Shown here: positions 34,663 to 43,557 of the stretch, in pieces
How positions within the stretch are numbered: position 1 is the stretch's first letter
How the letters are laid out: each line of letters begins with the position of its first letter
Assembly: GCF_004358095.2 (NCBI RefSeq)
Contig: NZ_SMZJ02000004.1
Coordinates: forward strand, 632,030 to 696,029
Direction of reading: 5' to 3'
DNA length: 64,000 nt
From: Seonamhaeicola sediminis
Lineage (GTDB): Bacteria > Bacteroidota > Bacteroidia > Flavobacteriales > Flavobacteriaceae
Program-made: the position numbers and the translations under genes
The notes under the pieces: model-generated
Told to the model about the DNA's origin: nothing
What the model saw: the letters and a program-made list of their open reading frames with translations, nothing else
The model's database searches: none

Positions 34663-34665
34663 TGA

Positions 34666-35553
34666 CTAGAGTAAGGTTTGTTGGTTGTTATCATTTGGGA
34701 TTGCTAAAGAACAACCTAGTGATGCATTTAATTTTTTAATAAAGTATGCGGATAATAACGGTGATTCTTTTTCAATATTTTGATGGATGAAAAAACCTAT
34801 TTCCTTTATGCCTTGTTCTTGCCAAAGTTTTAATCGCTCTACCCAATCATCCAATCGGGTATAATCTGTTTCATGATTGGCTCCTACATAGCGTATAAAA
34901 GCTATTGGGTTTGTTAATCTCATATGCATTAAATCACGTCTTCCAGCAGTATCTACAATAACATTAGAAATATTATTGGTTTCTAAAAGATGATAGAGTT
35001 CATTGGCAACAGATTTATCATTATACCAATTGGTATGTCTAAACTCTATTGCTAATGAGACTTCTTTTGGCCACTCTTCAATAAAATTTACTACCCTATC
35101 AAAATCTTTTGGAGCAAAGTTATTATGCATTTGTAAAAATATGGTTCCCAGCTTATCTTTTAGATTAGCAGCATTATATAAATAATGCTCAACAATTTCT
35201 TTAGTTTCATTGAGTCGTTTCCAATGGCTTATTTCCTGATTTAACTTTGGAAAGAACTTAAAGTTTGATGGCGTTTTGTCATACCATGTTGAAAATTGTT
35301 CAGCAGGAAAAATGCGATAAAACGTGGCATTTAACTCAATAGAATTAAATTGTCTGGAATAATATTCCAACTCATCTTTGGTGCCTCTGGGATAAAAACC
35401 CTTCAAGTCTGCCCTATTCCATTTGGCACAACCTACATAGATTTCAGGAACATTGTCGTCTTTAACTTTATTTAGTAAACCTTTGGTTTTAGGGTGGTCT
35501 TTGGGTAATCTAAAATCTACATCTTGAGGATTATCTACACTTCCGAATTTCAT
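34666..35553 (-). CDS. DUF72 (YecE-like) protein
   Basis: This is a 295-residue cytoplasmic protein. EIYVGCAKWNRADLKGFYP, YSRQFNSIELNATFYR, FKFFPKLNQEISHWKRL, LAIEFRHTNW and IRYVGANHETDYTRLDDW are the conserved blocks of DUF72, a TIM-barrel-like family of unknown activity. Length is slightly above the family norm because of an N-terminal extension of about 35 residues. It has its own -7 element 14 bases upstream of the ATG and is not in an operon. Confidence 0.9.
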   Translation of the reverse strand: MKFGSVDNPQDVDFRLPKDHPKTKGLLNKVKDDNVPEIYVGCAKWNRADLKGFYPRGTKDELEYYSRQFNSIELNATFYRIFPAEQFSTWYDKTPSNFKFFPKLNQEISHWKRLNETKEIVEHYLYNAANLKDKLGTIFLQMHNNFAPKDFDRVVNFIEEWPKEVSLAIEFRHTNWYNDKSVANELYHLLETNNISNVIVDTAGRRDLMHMRLTNPIAFIRYVGANHETDYTRLDDWVERLKLWQEQGIKEIGFFIHQNIEKESPLLSAYFIKKLNASLGCSLAIPNDNNQQTLL

Positions 35554-35566
35554 ATTTTGCTTTCTT

Positions 35567-35574
35567 CAAAAGTA
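35567..35574 (-). promoter_or_regulatory. Promoter -7 element of the DUF72 gene (TACTTTTG)
   Basis: This exact TAnnTTTG on the minus strand lies 14 bases before the ATG at 35553, implying a nearly leaderless transcript. Confidence 0.45.
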
Positions 35575-35723
35575 ATCATTTCCGCTACGCAAAAAAACCA
35601 CAAGTCTTAATTCACTGAAAGTAAATATGTTATTTAAAATTGTTGATAACCTCGTTAAAAACTATGCAAACACCATTGTTTTTTGGCTTATATATTCTAT
35701 ACTTTTATTAAAACCCAATAGTT

Positions 35724-36140
35724 ATGAACCCACGACAAACTAACCTAAAGGATATTCGTCCTGAGATTTCTTCTATAACTATTCATGATAATATGAGTAG
35801 TGATGAGCGTTTTCAGAATCAAGTACTAAGACCAGTTATAAAGCTTCAAAACGACTTATTATTAGCTGTATTCAAAAATTATATTGTGAAGCATAAATCA
35901 GTTTTTTATGATTTAACCATGGAAAAACGTATTGATTATATTGAAAACGCGATTCATAAGGATATGAAATTCCGAAACTCCATGAAAGGTATGGTTATAG
36001 GATTATTCACTGTAGAAGAATACACTTTATATACCCAGAACTCTTCAGCCTTAAATAAACGTATGATGAATCTTGTTAAGGAACGTTTGTTGAGTCAAAT
36101 TCAGTTGCTTGAAAGACCTGAGTTATTGGCTGCGGTTTAG
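35724..36140 (+). CDS. Small helical protein of unknown function
   Basis: This 138-residue soluble, helical protein has no signal (SSDERFQNQVLRPVIKLQND; YDLTMEKRIDYIENAIHKD; LLSQIQLLERPEL). Similar flavobacterial proteins are sometimes labelled glyoxalase, but I see no metal-binding pattern of that fold and do not support the label. Its stop overlaps that of the convergent DUF2461 gene by four bases. Confidence 0.75.
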   Translation: MNPRQTNLKDIRPEISSITIHDNMSSDERFQNQVLRPVIKLQNDLLLAVFKNYIVKHKSVFYDLTMEKRIDYIENAIHKDMKFRNSMKGMVIGLFTVEEYTLYTQNSSALNKRMMNLVKERLLSQIQLLERPELLAAV

Positions 36141-36820
36141 TCTATAAGCGACACCCCATTTAAATCTGTAGTCAACACATCACTCATGTAATCAAAAAAT
36201 GGGCGTACCGCTTTAAATGAAGCGCTCACATCATCTAAGAAATTAGATGAAAGTACCTCTATATCTGTATATTTCTTAATAAAGATATATTGTTTTTTCT
36301 TGATTAAATCAATAGCTTTATGTTCTTTACTAAATCCTTTGGGTGCTGTTTTTACTTCATCACCAAAAAAAGTATTGCCCCATACCCTATTGAAATCTTT
36401 ATTAGCCAAAATTACACGAATTTCCTCATCATCCATTTCAAATTCCTTCCTTATACGTAATAAATCAGCAGAATTAGGTTCCCAAAAGCCTGTAGCTATA
36501 AAACTTTCGTCATTAGGTTGTATATGTAAATAATAACCACCTCTTAATTTGGGTTTGGTTCTATGAAAGGATCCGCCAAAATGCGTTTTATAGGGTAATT
36601 TGTTTTTAGAAAAACGAACATCACGGTAAATTCTGAACATTTTCATTTTATCAATATCATCATACGTATTCAGTTTTTCAAAAATGGCATTATACACACC
36701 TTTTACTTCTAATTCAATCGCTTTAAATTCCTTTTTATGGTCATTAAACCAATCGCGATTATTGTTTTTTTCTAATTTTTTAAAAAAATCTAAAGCAGCT
36801 TTTGGTACCGTAACACTCAT
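36137..36820 (-). CDS. DUF2461 (TIGR02453-type) protein
   Basis: This 227-residue protein has LDFFKKLEKNNNRDWFNDHK, FRIYRDVRFSKNKLPYKTHF, GGYYLHIQPNDESFIATGFW and the C-terminal AVRPFFDYMS. These are the conserved blocks of DUF2461. The family is cytoplasmic with no known biochemical role. It is a single gene, convergent with 35724-36140 and 80 bases downstream of the truA-like gene on the same strand. Confidence 0.88.
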   Translation of the reverse strand: MSVTVPKAALDFFKKLEKNNNRDWFNDHKKEFKAIELEVKGVYNAIFEKLNTYDDIDKMKMFRIYRDVRFSKNKLPYKTHFGGSFHRTKPKLRGGYYLHIQPNDESFIATGFWEPNSADLLRIRKEFEMDDEEIRVILANKDFNRVWGNTFFGDEVKTAPKGFSKEHKAIDLIKKKQYIFIKKYTDIEVLSSNFLDDVSASFKAVRPFFDYMSDVLTTDLNGVSLID

Positions 36821-36899
36821 TTTATATTTGTTTTTGAAAATTAGTTTTTAGATAATAAATAGTTTTTAATAAATACTGAAAATTACAAAAAGTGAAGAT

Positions 36900-37676
36900 T
36901 TATTCAAATTCTACACCTTTAAGAATTAATCCAGATGCTGGGGCTATATATTCCATTTTAACAAAAACATTAGACCGTAAGCTATGTTTAATGTCTTCTA
37001 ATGAAAGTTTACCTTTTCCTAAATCGATCAATGTTCCCATCATGAGTCTAATTTGATTACGCATAAAACCTTTTCCTCTTACTCTGAGTAAATAAGATTT
37101 CTCAGGAAAGTAATTGGCACTGTACAAATTGTTTTCAACCAGTTCACACAATTCAATTTCTCGATCATAAACTCCATTATCTGTTGGTTTGAAACAATAG
37201 GACTTAAAATAATGTCTTCCTTGAAATAATTTAGCACCTTGTTTCATTACGTCTATATTTAAATGATCTAAAATGGTTGTCATTATGGGCGCACAAAACG
37301 GATGGCATTTTTCTCCATATGTAAACAAATAAATATATTCCTTTGTTTTTGAGTGATTAATAATGTTGAATTTTGAGTCAACTTCCTTAATTGTTAAAGC
37401 TCTGATATCTTGAGGAAGATTGTAATTAAACAACTCTAAAAAGGTTTTCAAATCATCTAATGGTTCTTTTAAAAACAGTTCAAAAGCAGCACATTCGGCT
37501 GATACCATGGCGTCAGTTCTTCCAGAGCTTAAGCTTTTAAAAGGCTTTCCATCTAAAATAAAATTTAGGGTTCGGTCTACCATTAAATGCAGTGTTTTAA
37601 CATCGGGTTGCTTTTGCCACCCGTGAAACCGATACCCCAAATATTGAATAGTGATAACGTAAAAATACTTTTTCAT
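36900..37676 (-). CDS. truA: tRNA pseudouridine synthase A-like protein
   Basis: This 258-residue protein has the TruA fold: YVITIQYLGYRFHGWQKQPD at the start, SSGRTDAMVSAE with the catalytic Asp, HYFKSYC, and LRVRGKGFMRNQIRLMMGTL near the end. TruA converts U38-40 of tRNA anticodon arms to pseudouridine. The active-site loop reads GRTDAMVSA instead of the common (S/G)RTDxGVHA, and similarity to canonical TruA looks weaker than usual. It may be a diverged second TruA-type enzyme, so the symbol is given with reserve. Confidence 0.78.
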   Translation of the reverse strand: MKKYFYVITIQYLGYRFHGWQKQPDVKTLHLMVDRTLNFILDGKPFKSLSSGRTDAMVSAECAAFELFLKEPLDDLKTFLELFNYNLPQDIRALTIKEVDSKFNIINHSKTKEYIYLFTYGEKCHPFCAPIMTTILDHLNIDVMKQGAKLFQGRHYFKSYCFKPTDNGVYDREIELCELVENNLYSANYFPEKSYLLRVRGKGFMRNQIRLMMGTLIDLGKGKLSLEDIKHSLRSNVFVKMEYIAPASGLILKGVEFE

Positions 37677-37773
37677 GATGTTATTTAATGCCTCGAAAAG
37701 TACGCTGTTTTCCTAATTGTAGCAAAATTTTTATAAATTGTATCATTAATTAATTGATTAAAAAATAATATCT

Positions 37774-38193
37774 ATGTCAGATTCAGCAGCAAACAAACCC
37801 CCTATTACATTTTGGATTGTAAGTGTCATTGCTCTTATTTGGAATGGCATGGGCGTTAAAGCTTATTTACAACAAGCTTATAATACTGAAGCATACCAAA
37901 ATATGTATACTGCAGAACAACTTGAAATTACAGCTAATATGCCTACCTGGGTCACAGCACTTTTTGCTATTGCGGTTTTTGTAGGTGCCTTAGCGTCCAT
38001 TGGTCTTTTGCTACGAAAAAAATGGGCCACCAAACTTTGGTTAATATCACTAATAGCTGTTATAGGTCAAATGGCTTACATATTAATTAATGTTCATGCC
38101 TCCAGTATTGGAATGACCATTATGATAATTGTATTGGCAATATTCTTTTATTGGTTTTCAAGAATGTCCGGGGCAGAAGGTTGGCTTAAATAA
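37774..38193 (+). CDS. Four-helix membrane protein (unknown)
   Basis: This 139-residue protein has membrane helices at about 12-30, 60-80, 86-106 and 112-130 (ITFWIVSVIALIWNGMGVKA; VTALFAIAVFVGALASIGLLL; WLISLIAVIGQMAYILI; MTIMIIVLAIFFYWF). It ends in SRMSGAEGWLK. It looks like a small sugar- or DoxX-like membrane protein, but I do not assign a family. It stands alone, divergent from truA and convergent with hisIE. Confidence 0.75.
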   Translation: MSDSAANKPPITFWIVSVIALIWNGMGVKAYLQQAYNTEAYQNMYTAEQLEITANMPTWVTALFAIAVFVGALASIGLLLRKKWATKLWLISLIAVIGQMAYILINVHASSIGMTIMIIVLAIFFYWFSRMSGAEGWLK

Positions 38194-38255
38194 GTTAAAC
38201 TAATTACCAAATATGCTAAGAGGGTATTAGAGTTAACCATCTTATACCTTCTTTT

Positions 38256-38882
38256 TTATTTGTGTCTCCCCTTTAATTCAGCTTCAACATCCTTTAATGT
38301 AAAACCTTTTGCTTGAAGCAACATTAGGTAGTGGAACAATAAATCTGCTGATTCATACAAGAACAATGCATCATTATTATCCATCGCTTCAATAACGGTT
38401 TCAACAGCTTCCTCCCCCACTTTTTGTGCCACTTTATTAATTCCTTTTGAGAATAAGCTAGCTACATAAGACTTATTAGTTTCTTTATTTGCAACACGTT
38501 CTGCAATCACTTCTTCTAAAGTAGAAAAGAATCCGTAAGTTGATTTGTTGTCTTCTCCCCAGCAATTCCCTGTGCCTTTATGACATGTTGGACCTACTGG
38601 ATTCACTTGTATTAACAATGTGTCTTTATCACAATCGTTTTTGATATTAACTAAATTCAAAAAGTTCCCACTTTCCTCTCCCTTAGTCCACAAACGTTGT
38701 TTACTTCTGCTGTAAAAAGTTACTTTTTTAGTGTTAATCGTTTGTTGATAAGCTTCTTCATTCATATAACCTAACATCAAAACATTCTTTGTTATAGCAT
38801 CTTGAATGATGGCTGGGACTAAAGCCCCCTCTAACTCCCCCCAAGGGGGAGAAATCAAATCTTTACTGTTTTCTTTACTCAT
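38256..38882 (-). CDS. hisIE: HisIE: phosphoribosyl-AMP cyclohydrolase / phosphoribosyl-ATP pyrophosphatase
   Basis: This 208-residue bifunctional enzyme catalyses steps 2 and 3 of histidine synthesis. The HisI domain (about 21-115) has VPAIIQDAITKNVLMLGYMN, KQRLWTKGEESGNF and the metal-binding CHKGTGNCW. The HisE domain (about 118-208) has KVGEEAVETVIEA and ESADLLFHYLMLL. The N-terminus is odd: residues 11-20 (SPPWGELEGA) are encoded by a C/G-run palindromic repeat (38822-38851) that lies in frame. A normal HisI begins about eight to ten residues before the VPAIIQD block. No alternative start exists between the repeat and that block. Last gene of the his operon. Confidence 0.93.
   Translation of the reverse strand: MSKENSKDLISPPWGELEGALVPAIIQDAITKNVLMLGYMNEEAYQQTINTKKVTFYSRSKQRLWTKGEESGNFLNLVNIKNDCDKDTLLIQVNPVGPTCHKGTGNCWGEDNKSTYGFFSTLEEVIAERVANKETNKSYVASLFSKGINKVAQKVGEEAVETVIEAMDNNDALFLYESADLLFHYLMLLQAKGFTLKDVEAELKGRHK
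38822..38851. repeat. C/G-run palindromic repeat, copy 1, inside hisIE
   Basis: AAGCCCCCTCTAACTCCCC followed by CCAAGGGGGAG forms a CCCCC-AA-GGGGG hairpin. It is the inverted partner of the copy at 38951-38973. It codes in frame for residues 11-20 of HisIE. Confidence 0.8.
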
Positions 38883-38950
38883 ATTATTATTTTATAAACT
38901 TTGTAGATTAGTTTTCAAGTTATTCAATCATATCCGATTGAGTAAGCGTT

Positions 38951-38973
38951 CCCCCTTGGGGGTTAGGGGGCTT
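38951..38973. repeat. C/G-run palindromic repeat, copy 2, at the hisF stop
   Basis: CCCCCTTGGGGGTTAGGGGG followed by CTT is the reverse complement of the copy at 38822-38851, with a few base differences. Its end overlaps the hisF stop codon (38972-38974). The two copies bracket about 100 bases containing the hisF-hisIE junction. Confidence 0.8.
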
Positions 38974-39727
38974 ATAATCGTACTTCAATATTATGTTTTT
39001 TTAATTCTTTCTTTAAGTCAGGAATAGGAATTTCACCAAAGTGAAAAACGCTTGCTGCTAAAGCCGCATCAGATTTCCCTATTGTAAAGGTATCAATAAA
39101 GTGTTGTACATTACCTGCTCCACCGGAAGCAATAATTGGAATGTTCAATTCTTCTGATAATCTTGCTAACGCCTTATTAGCAAAACCACCCTTGGTACCA
39201 TCGTGATTCATTGAGGTAAATAAAATCTCTCCAGCCCCTCTTTCTTCCACTTCTTTTGCCCATTCAAACAAATCAATTTCTGTAGGAATGGTTCCTCCTG
39301 CTAAATGCACTTTCCATGCACCATCAATTTCTTTGGCGTCAATAGCAACTACAACACATTGGCTACCAAATTTATCAGCTAATTCATTTACTAATTCAGG
39401 GCGCTTTACTGCAGAAGAATTAATAGATACTTTATCTGCACCATTTTTTAGGAGAGCATCAACATGTTCCACAGATGAAATACCACCTCCAACCGTAAAT
39501 GGAATATTTACCTGTTCTGCCACATGCAATACCATTTCTAGAGTGGTTGCTCGCGCTTCAAGGGTTGCGGTGATATCTAAAAAAACTAACTCGTCAGCTC
39601 CGTAATCAGCATATTGTTTTGCTAATTCTACGGGGTCTCCAGCATCACGTAAGTCTACAAAATTAACACCTTTTACAGTGCGTCCATTTTTAATGTCTAG
39701 GCATGGTATAATTCGTTTTGTTAGCAT
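38972..39727 (-). CDS. hisF: Imidazole glycerol phosphate synthase cyclase subunit HisF
   Basis: This 251-residue TIM barrel works with HisH to make imidazole glycerol phosphate and AICAR. It starts [20 protein letters not shown] and has [34 protein letters not shown] and [11 protein letters not shown]. These include the catalytic Asp residues (CLD near 11, NHD near 130). Three bases separate it from hisA, which supports co-translation. Its stop overlaps a C/G-run repeat. Confidence 0.97.
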   Translation of the reverse strand: MLTKRIIPCLDIKNGRTVKGVNFVDLRDAGDPVELAKQYADYGADELVFLDITATLEARATTLEMVLHVAEQVNIPFTVGGGISSVEHVDALLKNGADKVSINSSAVKRPELVNELADKFGSQCVVVAIDAKEIDGAWKVHLAGGTIPTEIDLFEWAKEVEERGAGEILFTSMNHDGTKGGFANKALARLSEELNIPIIASGGAGNVQHFIDTFTIGKSDAALAASVFHFGEIPIPDLKKELKKHNIEVRL

Positions 39728-39730
39728 AAA

Positions 39731-40465
39731 TTACACGAATTTTTCAAGTTGTTTTAAGCTAATTCTATTTTCATAAAGGGCTTTTCCCATAATGACACCT
39801 TCACAGCCAATTTCCTTTAAGACAGGTAGTTCATCGATATGTGAAATACCTCCGGAAGCGATAAGTTTTACAGACTGACCATTACTGCTATTTGAGCATT
39901 CAGCTATAATTTGCTTATATAAATTGACAGATGGACCTTCAAGCATACCGTCTTTAGCAATGTCGGTACAAATAACATATTGTATGCTTTTCTTTTGATA
40001 TGCTTTGATGAACGGAATTAAATCTTCATTGCTATCTTCTTGCCACCCACTAATCGCAATTTTACCGGCATTACTATCTGCTCCTAAAATAATCTTTTCA
40101 CTACCATACTTAGTAATCCATCCCTCAAATGTTTTGACATCATTAACGGCAATACTACCTCCGGTAATCTGTCGAGCTCCAGAATTAAAGGCGATATGTA
40201 AATCTTCATCTGATTTTAACCCTCCTCCAAAATCTATTTTTAATTTGGTTTTTGCCGCTATTTGTTCTAAAACTTTATAGTTTACAATATGCTTTGCTTT
40301 GGCGCCATCTAAATCTACTAAATGTAAATATTCAATCCCTGAATCTTCAAACATTTTAGCTACTTCTAGCGGGTTTTCATTATATATTTTTTTTGTGTCG
40401 TAGTCTCCTTTGGTTAAACGAACACATTTACCTTCAATAATATCTATGGCAGGAATTATTCTCAT
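39731..40465 (-). CDS. hisA: ProFAR isomerase HisA
   Basis: This 244-residue TIM barrel catalyses the Amadori rearrangement of ProFAR to PRFAR in histidine synthesis. [20 protein letters not shown] (catalytic Asp8), [34 protein letters not shown] (second catalytic Asp) and [14 protein letters not shown] are visible. It sits between hisH and hisF. The upstream gap to hisH holds a GTCATTCC-family repeat. Confidence 0.97.
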   Translation of the reverse strand: MRIIPAIDIIEGKCVRLTKGDYDTKKIYNENPLEVAKMFEDSGIEYLHLVDLDGAKAKHIVNYKVLEQIAAKTKLKIDFGGGLKSDEDLHIAFNSGARQITGGSIAVNDVKTFEGWITKYGSEKIILGADSNAGKIAISGWQEDSNEDLIPFIKAYQKKSIQYVICTDIAKDGMLEGPSVNLYKQIIAECSNSSNGQSVKLIASGGISHIDELPVLKEIGCEGVIMGKALYENRISLKQLEKFV

Positions 40466-40480
40466 TGATTATCTTGTTAA

Positions 40481-40548
40481 TCAACCCCAAATTTATTTCA
40501 GGGCCTAATTATTTATTTTGATAGATTCTGAAACAAGTTCAGAATGAC
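40481..40548. repeat. GTCATTCC-family palindromic repeat between hisH and hisA
   Basis: The right hairpin GATTCTGAAACAAG..TTCAGAATGAC (40524-40548) is intact. The left arm (AACCCCAAATTTATTTCAGGG) is degenerate. It fills almost all of the 84-base hisH-hisA gap. Confidence 0.7.
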
Positions 40549-40549
40549 A

Positions 40550-41131
40550 CTAAAGTGTCAAAAAATTTTGTAAAATTTTAGCGCCTTCATTTCCACTTTT
40601 TTCAGGGTGGAATTGTGTGCCATAAAAGTTTTCATGTTGTAAGGCCGATGCATAATTGATTTCATAATCCGTTGCTGCTATAGTCTCATCACAATGTTCT
40701 GCATAATAACTGTGAACCAAATACATATATTCATTTTCTTTGATGCCTTTGAACAAATCAGACTTGAGTTCCTTAATGACATTCCATCCCATTTGGGGTA
40801 CTTTAACATTTTGTGAAAAACGTTTCACCTTGGTTTGAAAAATACCTAGCCCTTTAGTATCACCTTCTTCGGTGTGTAAACACATAAGTTGCATTCCTAA
40901 ACAAATCCCTAAAACCGGTTGCTTTAAGGTTGGAATTAATGTATCTAAACCACTTTCTTTAAGCATTTTCATGGCTGAACTAGCTTCTCCAACACCAGGA
41001 AATATAACTTTATCTGCAGTTTTGATTTCTTCTGGATTTTTAGACAAAATAGCCTCATAACCAAGACGATTAAAAGCAAACTGGATACTTTTAATATTTC
41101 CAGCGCCGTAATCTATTATTACTAATTTCAT
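40550..41131 (-). CDS. hisH: Imidazole glycerol phosphate synthase glutaminase subunit HisH
   Basis: This 193-residue class I glutamine amidotransferase feeds ammonia to HisF. It has IIDYGAGNIKSIQFAFNRLG, the nucleophile in GICLGMQLM and the His/Glu pair in GTQFHPEKSG. Length and motifs are normal. It lies between hisB and hisA, and the 68-base gap to hisB is one long palindrome. Confidence 0.97.
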   Translation of the reverse strand: MKLVIIDYGAGNIKSIQFAFNRLGYEAILSKNPEEIKTADKVIFPGVGEASSAMKMLKESGLDTLIPTLKQPVLGICLGMQLMCLHTEEGDTKGLGIFQTKVKRFSQNVKVPQMGWNVIKELKSDLFKGIKENEYMYLVHSYYAEHCDETIAATDYEINYASALQHENFYGTQFHPEKSGNEGAKILQNFLTL

Positions 41132-41136
41132 TTTTA

Positions 41137-41194
41137 AGCTTTTTGCTCTTAACTTTTGCTATTTGCTAATTCCAAATAGCAAAACGCTAAAAGC
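41137..41194. repeat. Long palindrome filling the hisB-hisH gap
   Basis: Inner arms TTTTGCTATTTG/CAAATAGCAAAA and outer arms AGCTTTT/AAAAGCT make a cruciform-like element of about 58 bases. It occupies the gap between the hisH start (41131) and the hisB stop (41200). Its sequence is unrelated to the GTCATTCC family. Confidence 0.75.
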
Positions 41195-41199
41195 TATTT

Positions 41200-42336
41200 T
41201 TATAACAATCCTTTTGTACTTGGTAAAAACATTTTATTGGCATCTCGCTTAACAGCCATTTTCATGGCTTTAGCAAAAGCCTTGAAAATACCTTCAATTT
41301 TATGATGTTCATTTACCCCTTCGGCTTTCACATTTAAATTGCATTTGGCACCATCAGTAAACGATTTGAATAAGTGAAAAAACATTTCTGTTGGCATATC
41401 TCCTATTTTTTCGCGTTTAAATTCGGTATCCCATTCTAACCAATTTCTCCCTCCAAAATCAACGGCTACCTGAGCTAAACAATCGTCCATAGGTAAACAG
41501 AATCCATAGCGCTCTATGCCTAATTTGTTACCTAAAGCTTTATTGAAAACTTCACCCAAAGTAATCATAGTATCTTCAATAGTGTGGTGTTCATCAACGT
41601 CTAAATCACCATTTACTTTTACCGTTAAATCCATAGCACCATGACGCCCAATTTGATCTAGCATGTGATCAAAAAATGATAAGCCTGTATTAATATCATT
41701 TTTACCTGAACCATCTAGATTTAATTTTATATATATCTGTGTTTCATTAGTATTACGTGTAATTTCTTCAACTCTATCTTCAAGTTTTAAAAACTCATAT
41801 ATGGTTTTCCAATCTGTACTCGTCAATACAATACAATCTAAAATTTCTTGTTTAGAAGCTTTGATTTCGTCAGCTCCTAACTCAGGGTTTTCAGAGAGAT
41901 AAATACCCTTTGCTCCTAAGTTTTTAGCTAATTCCATATCGGTAATTCTATCTCCTAAAACAAAAGAATTAGCCAAATCATAGTCTTCAGAAAAATATTT
42001 CGTCAATAAACCGGTTTTAGGTTTACGCGTGTTGGCATTTTCATGTGGAAAAGTTTTATCAATATGAATGGCAGCGAACTCCACGCCTTCGTTTTTAAAC
42101 GCATCAATAATTTTATTTTGAGCTGGCCAAAACGTGTCTTCAGGAAAGGAATCGGTTCCTAAGCCATCTTGATTGGTAACCATAACAAGTTCAAAATCTA
42201 ATTCACTTGCAATTTTTGCCATGTATTGAAACACCTTGGGATAAAACTCTAATTTCTCTAAGCTATCCAATTGGTAATCTACCGGGGGCTCTAATACCAA
42301 TGTTCCGTCTCTGTCTATGAATAGTACTTTTTTCAT
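41200..42336 (-). CDS. hisB: HisB: histidinol-phosphatase / imidazoleglycerol-phosphate dehydratase
   Basis: This 378-residue bifunctional enzyme catalyses steps 7 and 9 of histidine synthesis. The HAD phosphatase domain (about 1-165) starts [12 protein letters not shown] with both Asp residues, then [10 protein letters not shown] and [11 protein letters not shown]. The IGPD domain (about 185-378) has [13 protein letters not shown] and [13 protein letters not shown], the Mn-binding repeats. The start is ATG 42336. A longer frame reaches a TTG at 42372 only by reading through a palindromic repeat. Confidence 0.95.
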   Translation of the reverse strand: MKKVLFIDRDGTLVLEPPVDYQLDSLEKLEFYPKVFQYMAKIASELDFELVMVTNQDGLGTDSFPEDTFWPAQNKIIDAFKNEGVEFAAIHIDKTFPHENANTRKPKTGLLTKYFSEDYDLANSFVLGDRITDMELAKNLGAKGIYLSENPELGADEIKASKQEILDCIVLTSTDWKTIYEFLKLEDRVEEITRNTNETQIYIKLNLDGSGKNDINTGLSFFDHMLDQIGRHGAMDLTVKVNGDLDVDEHHTIEDTMITLGEVFNKALGNKLGIERYGFCLPMDDCLAQVAVDFGGRNWLEWDTEFKREKIGDMPTEMFFHLFKSFTDGAKCNLNVKAEGVNEHHKIEGIFKAFAKAMKMAVKRDANKMFLPSTKGLL

Positions 42337-42343
42337 CTTTTTT

Positions 42344-42442
42344 GTAATTCCTGCCTGTCGTCTATCGCTCAAGATAAATTTTGGCAGGAATTTATTTAAT
42401 ATTATTTGAATTTATGTGGATTCCGCATTAAGTGCGGAATAA
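42344..42442. repeat. GTCATTCC-family palindromic repeat between hisC and hisB
   Basis: The left hairpin is ATTCCTGCC...GGCAGGAAT (42347-42391, with a 27-base loop) and the right hairpin is GATTCCGCAttaagTGCGGAAT (42420-42440). The outer ends GTAATTCC and GGAATAAC are diverged copies of GTCATTCC/GGAATGAC. It fills the hisC-hisB gap. Confidence 0.7.
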
Positions 42443-42446
42443 CAAA

Positions 42447-43484
42447 TCATTTTAATTCTTTTAATACCTTTATTAATGTTTCATTTTCAGCTTGCGTTCC
42501 AACTGTAAAACGCAAACAGTTTTCACAACTAGGTTGTGAGGTTCTATTTCTTATTACAATACCCTTTTCAATGAGCTCATTATAGCGTTTGGTGGCATCA
42601 TCAACTTTTGCTAGAACAAAATTTGCATCTGAAGGGTATATTTTAGACACAAAAGAAACTTTTTTAAGTTTATCAACTAAGGTAGCTCTTTCGTGTAAAA
42701 TACATTGTACCTGACTTTGCGTTAGTTCGTGATTTTTAAGTTGTTCAATGGCTCTTTGTTGCGTCAACTCATTTACATTATATGGTGGTTTAATATTGTT
42801 CAAAACCGAAATTATTTCTTTTGAAGCATAACAAATTCCTAACCGAATTCCAGCCATACCATAAGCTTTAGATAAGGTTTGTGTTATAATCAAATTCGGA
42901 AATTCTTTTAACCTTTCAATCCAACTTGGAACATCAGAAAAGTCAATATATGCCTCATCAATAACCACAACGCCATTAAACTCTTTTAGTAATTTTTCAA
43001 TAGATTTTTGTGAAAAGCTGTTGCCTGTTGGGTTGTTTGGTGAGCATAAAAACAAAAGTTTAGTATTATTATCAGCAATTTGTAATATCTTATCAACTTG
43101 AGGTTGAAAATTATCGGATAATTGTACTTCTTTTATTCCTACCGCATTAATATTAGCTAATACACTATACATACCATACGTTGGTGGCAACGTGATAATA
43201 TTATCAATATTTGGTTCACAAAAAGCTCTATAGATTAAATCCAAAACTTCATCACTACCATTACCTAATAATATATTCTCAACAGGTATTCCTTTTAATT
43301 TTGAAAGCAAATCTTTGACGGTTCCTTGTTGTGGATCAGGATAACGATTTACACCATTTTCATAAGGATTCTCATTGGCATCTAGAAACACCATATCATC
43401 AGTATTACCTTTAAATTCATCTCTAGCTGAGGAATAAGGTTTCAACGCCTTTATGCTTGGTCTTATTAAATCTAAAACATTCAT
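42447..43484 (-). CDS. hisC: Histidinol-phosphate aminotransferase HisC
   Basis: This 345-residue PLP enzyme, fold type I, converts imidazole acetol-phosphate to histidinol-phosphate. It has VFLDANENPYENGVNRYPDP, LGNGSDEVLDLIYRAF, CSPNNPTGN, VVIDEAYIDF and QTLSKAYGMAGIRLG with the PLP lysine. The start is ATG 43484 (MNVLDLIRPSI). Upstream in-frame ATGs at 43511 and 43502 are inside a palindromic repeat and add MFGMTNDNK. Confidence 0.95.
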   Translation of the reverse strand: MNVLDLIRPSIKALKPYSSARDEFKGNTDDMVFLDANENPYENGVNRYPDPQQGTVKDLLSKLKGIPVENILLGNGSDEVLDLIYRAFCEPNIDNIITLPPTYGMYSVLANINAVGIKEVQLSDNFQPQVDKILQIADNNTKLLFLCSPNNPTGNSFSQKSIEKLLKEFNGVVVIDEAYIDFSDVPSWIERLKEFPNLIITQTLSKAYGMAGIRLGICYASKEIISVLNNIKPPYNVNELTQQRAIEQLKNHELTQSQVQCILHERATLVDKLKKVSFVSKIYPSDANFVLAKVDDATKRYNELIEKGIVIRNRTSQPSCENCLRFTVGTQAENETLIKVLKELK

Positions 43485-43497
43485 TTTGTTATCATTT

Positions 43498-43555
43498 GTC
43501 ATTCCGAACATTTTGAGGAATCTAAAAAGAGATTCTTCGCTTTGTTCTGAATGAC
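43498..43555. repeat. GTCATTCC-family palindromic repeat between hisD and hisC
   Basis: GTCATTCCGAACATTTTGAG begins and GTTCTGAATGAC ends this 58-base element. Internal AGGAATCT/AGATTCTT arms give the two-hairpin plan. It spans the whole hisD-hisC gap and supplies two spurious in-frame ATGs for hisC. Confidence 0.8.
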
Positions 43556-43557
43556 AT

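Noticed and set aside
35724-36140. Glyoxalase annotation for the 138-residue protein
   Set aside because: It has no His/Glu metal pattern or VOC-type beta-alpha repeats; the sequence is helical throughout.
38951-38973. Intrinsic terminator between hisF and hisIE
   Set aside because: There is no T-run on the transcribed side, and the sequence matches the repeat in hisIE, so it is called a repeat.
42337-42372. 12-residue N-terminal extension of HisB
   Set aside because: It is encoded by the palindromic repeat upstream. The family start [12 protein letters not shown] follows ATG 42336.
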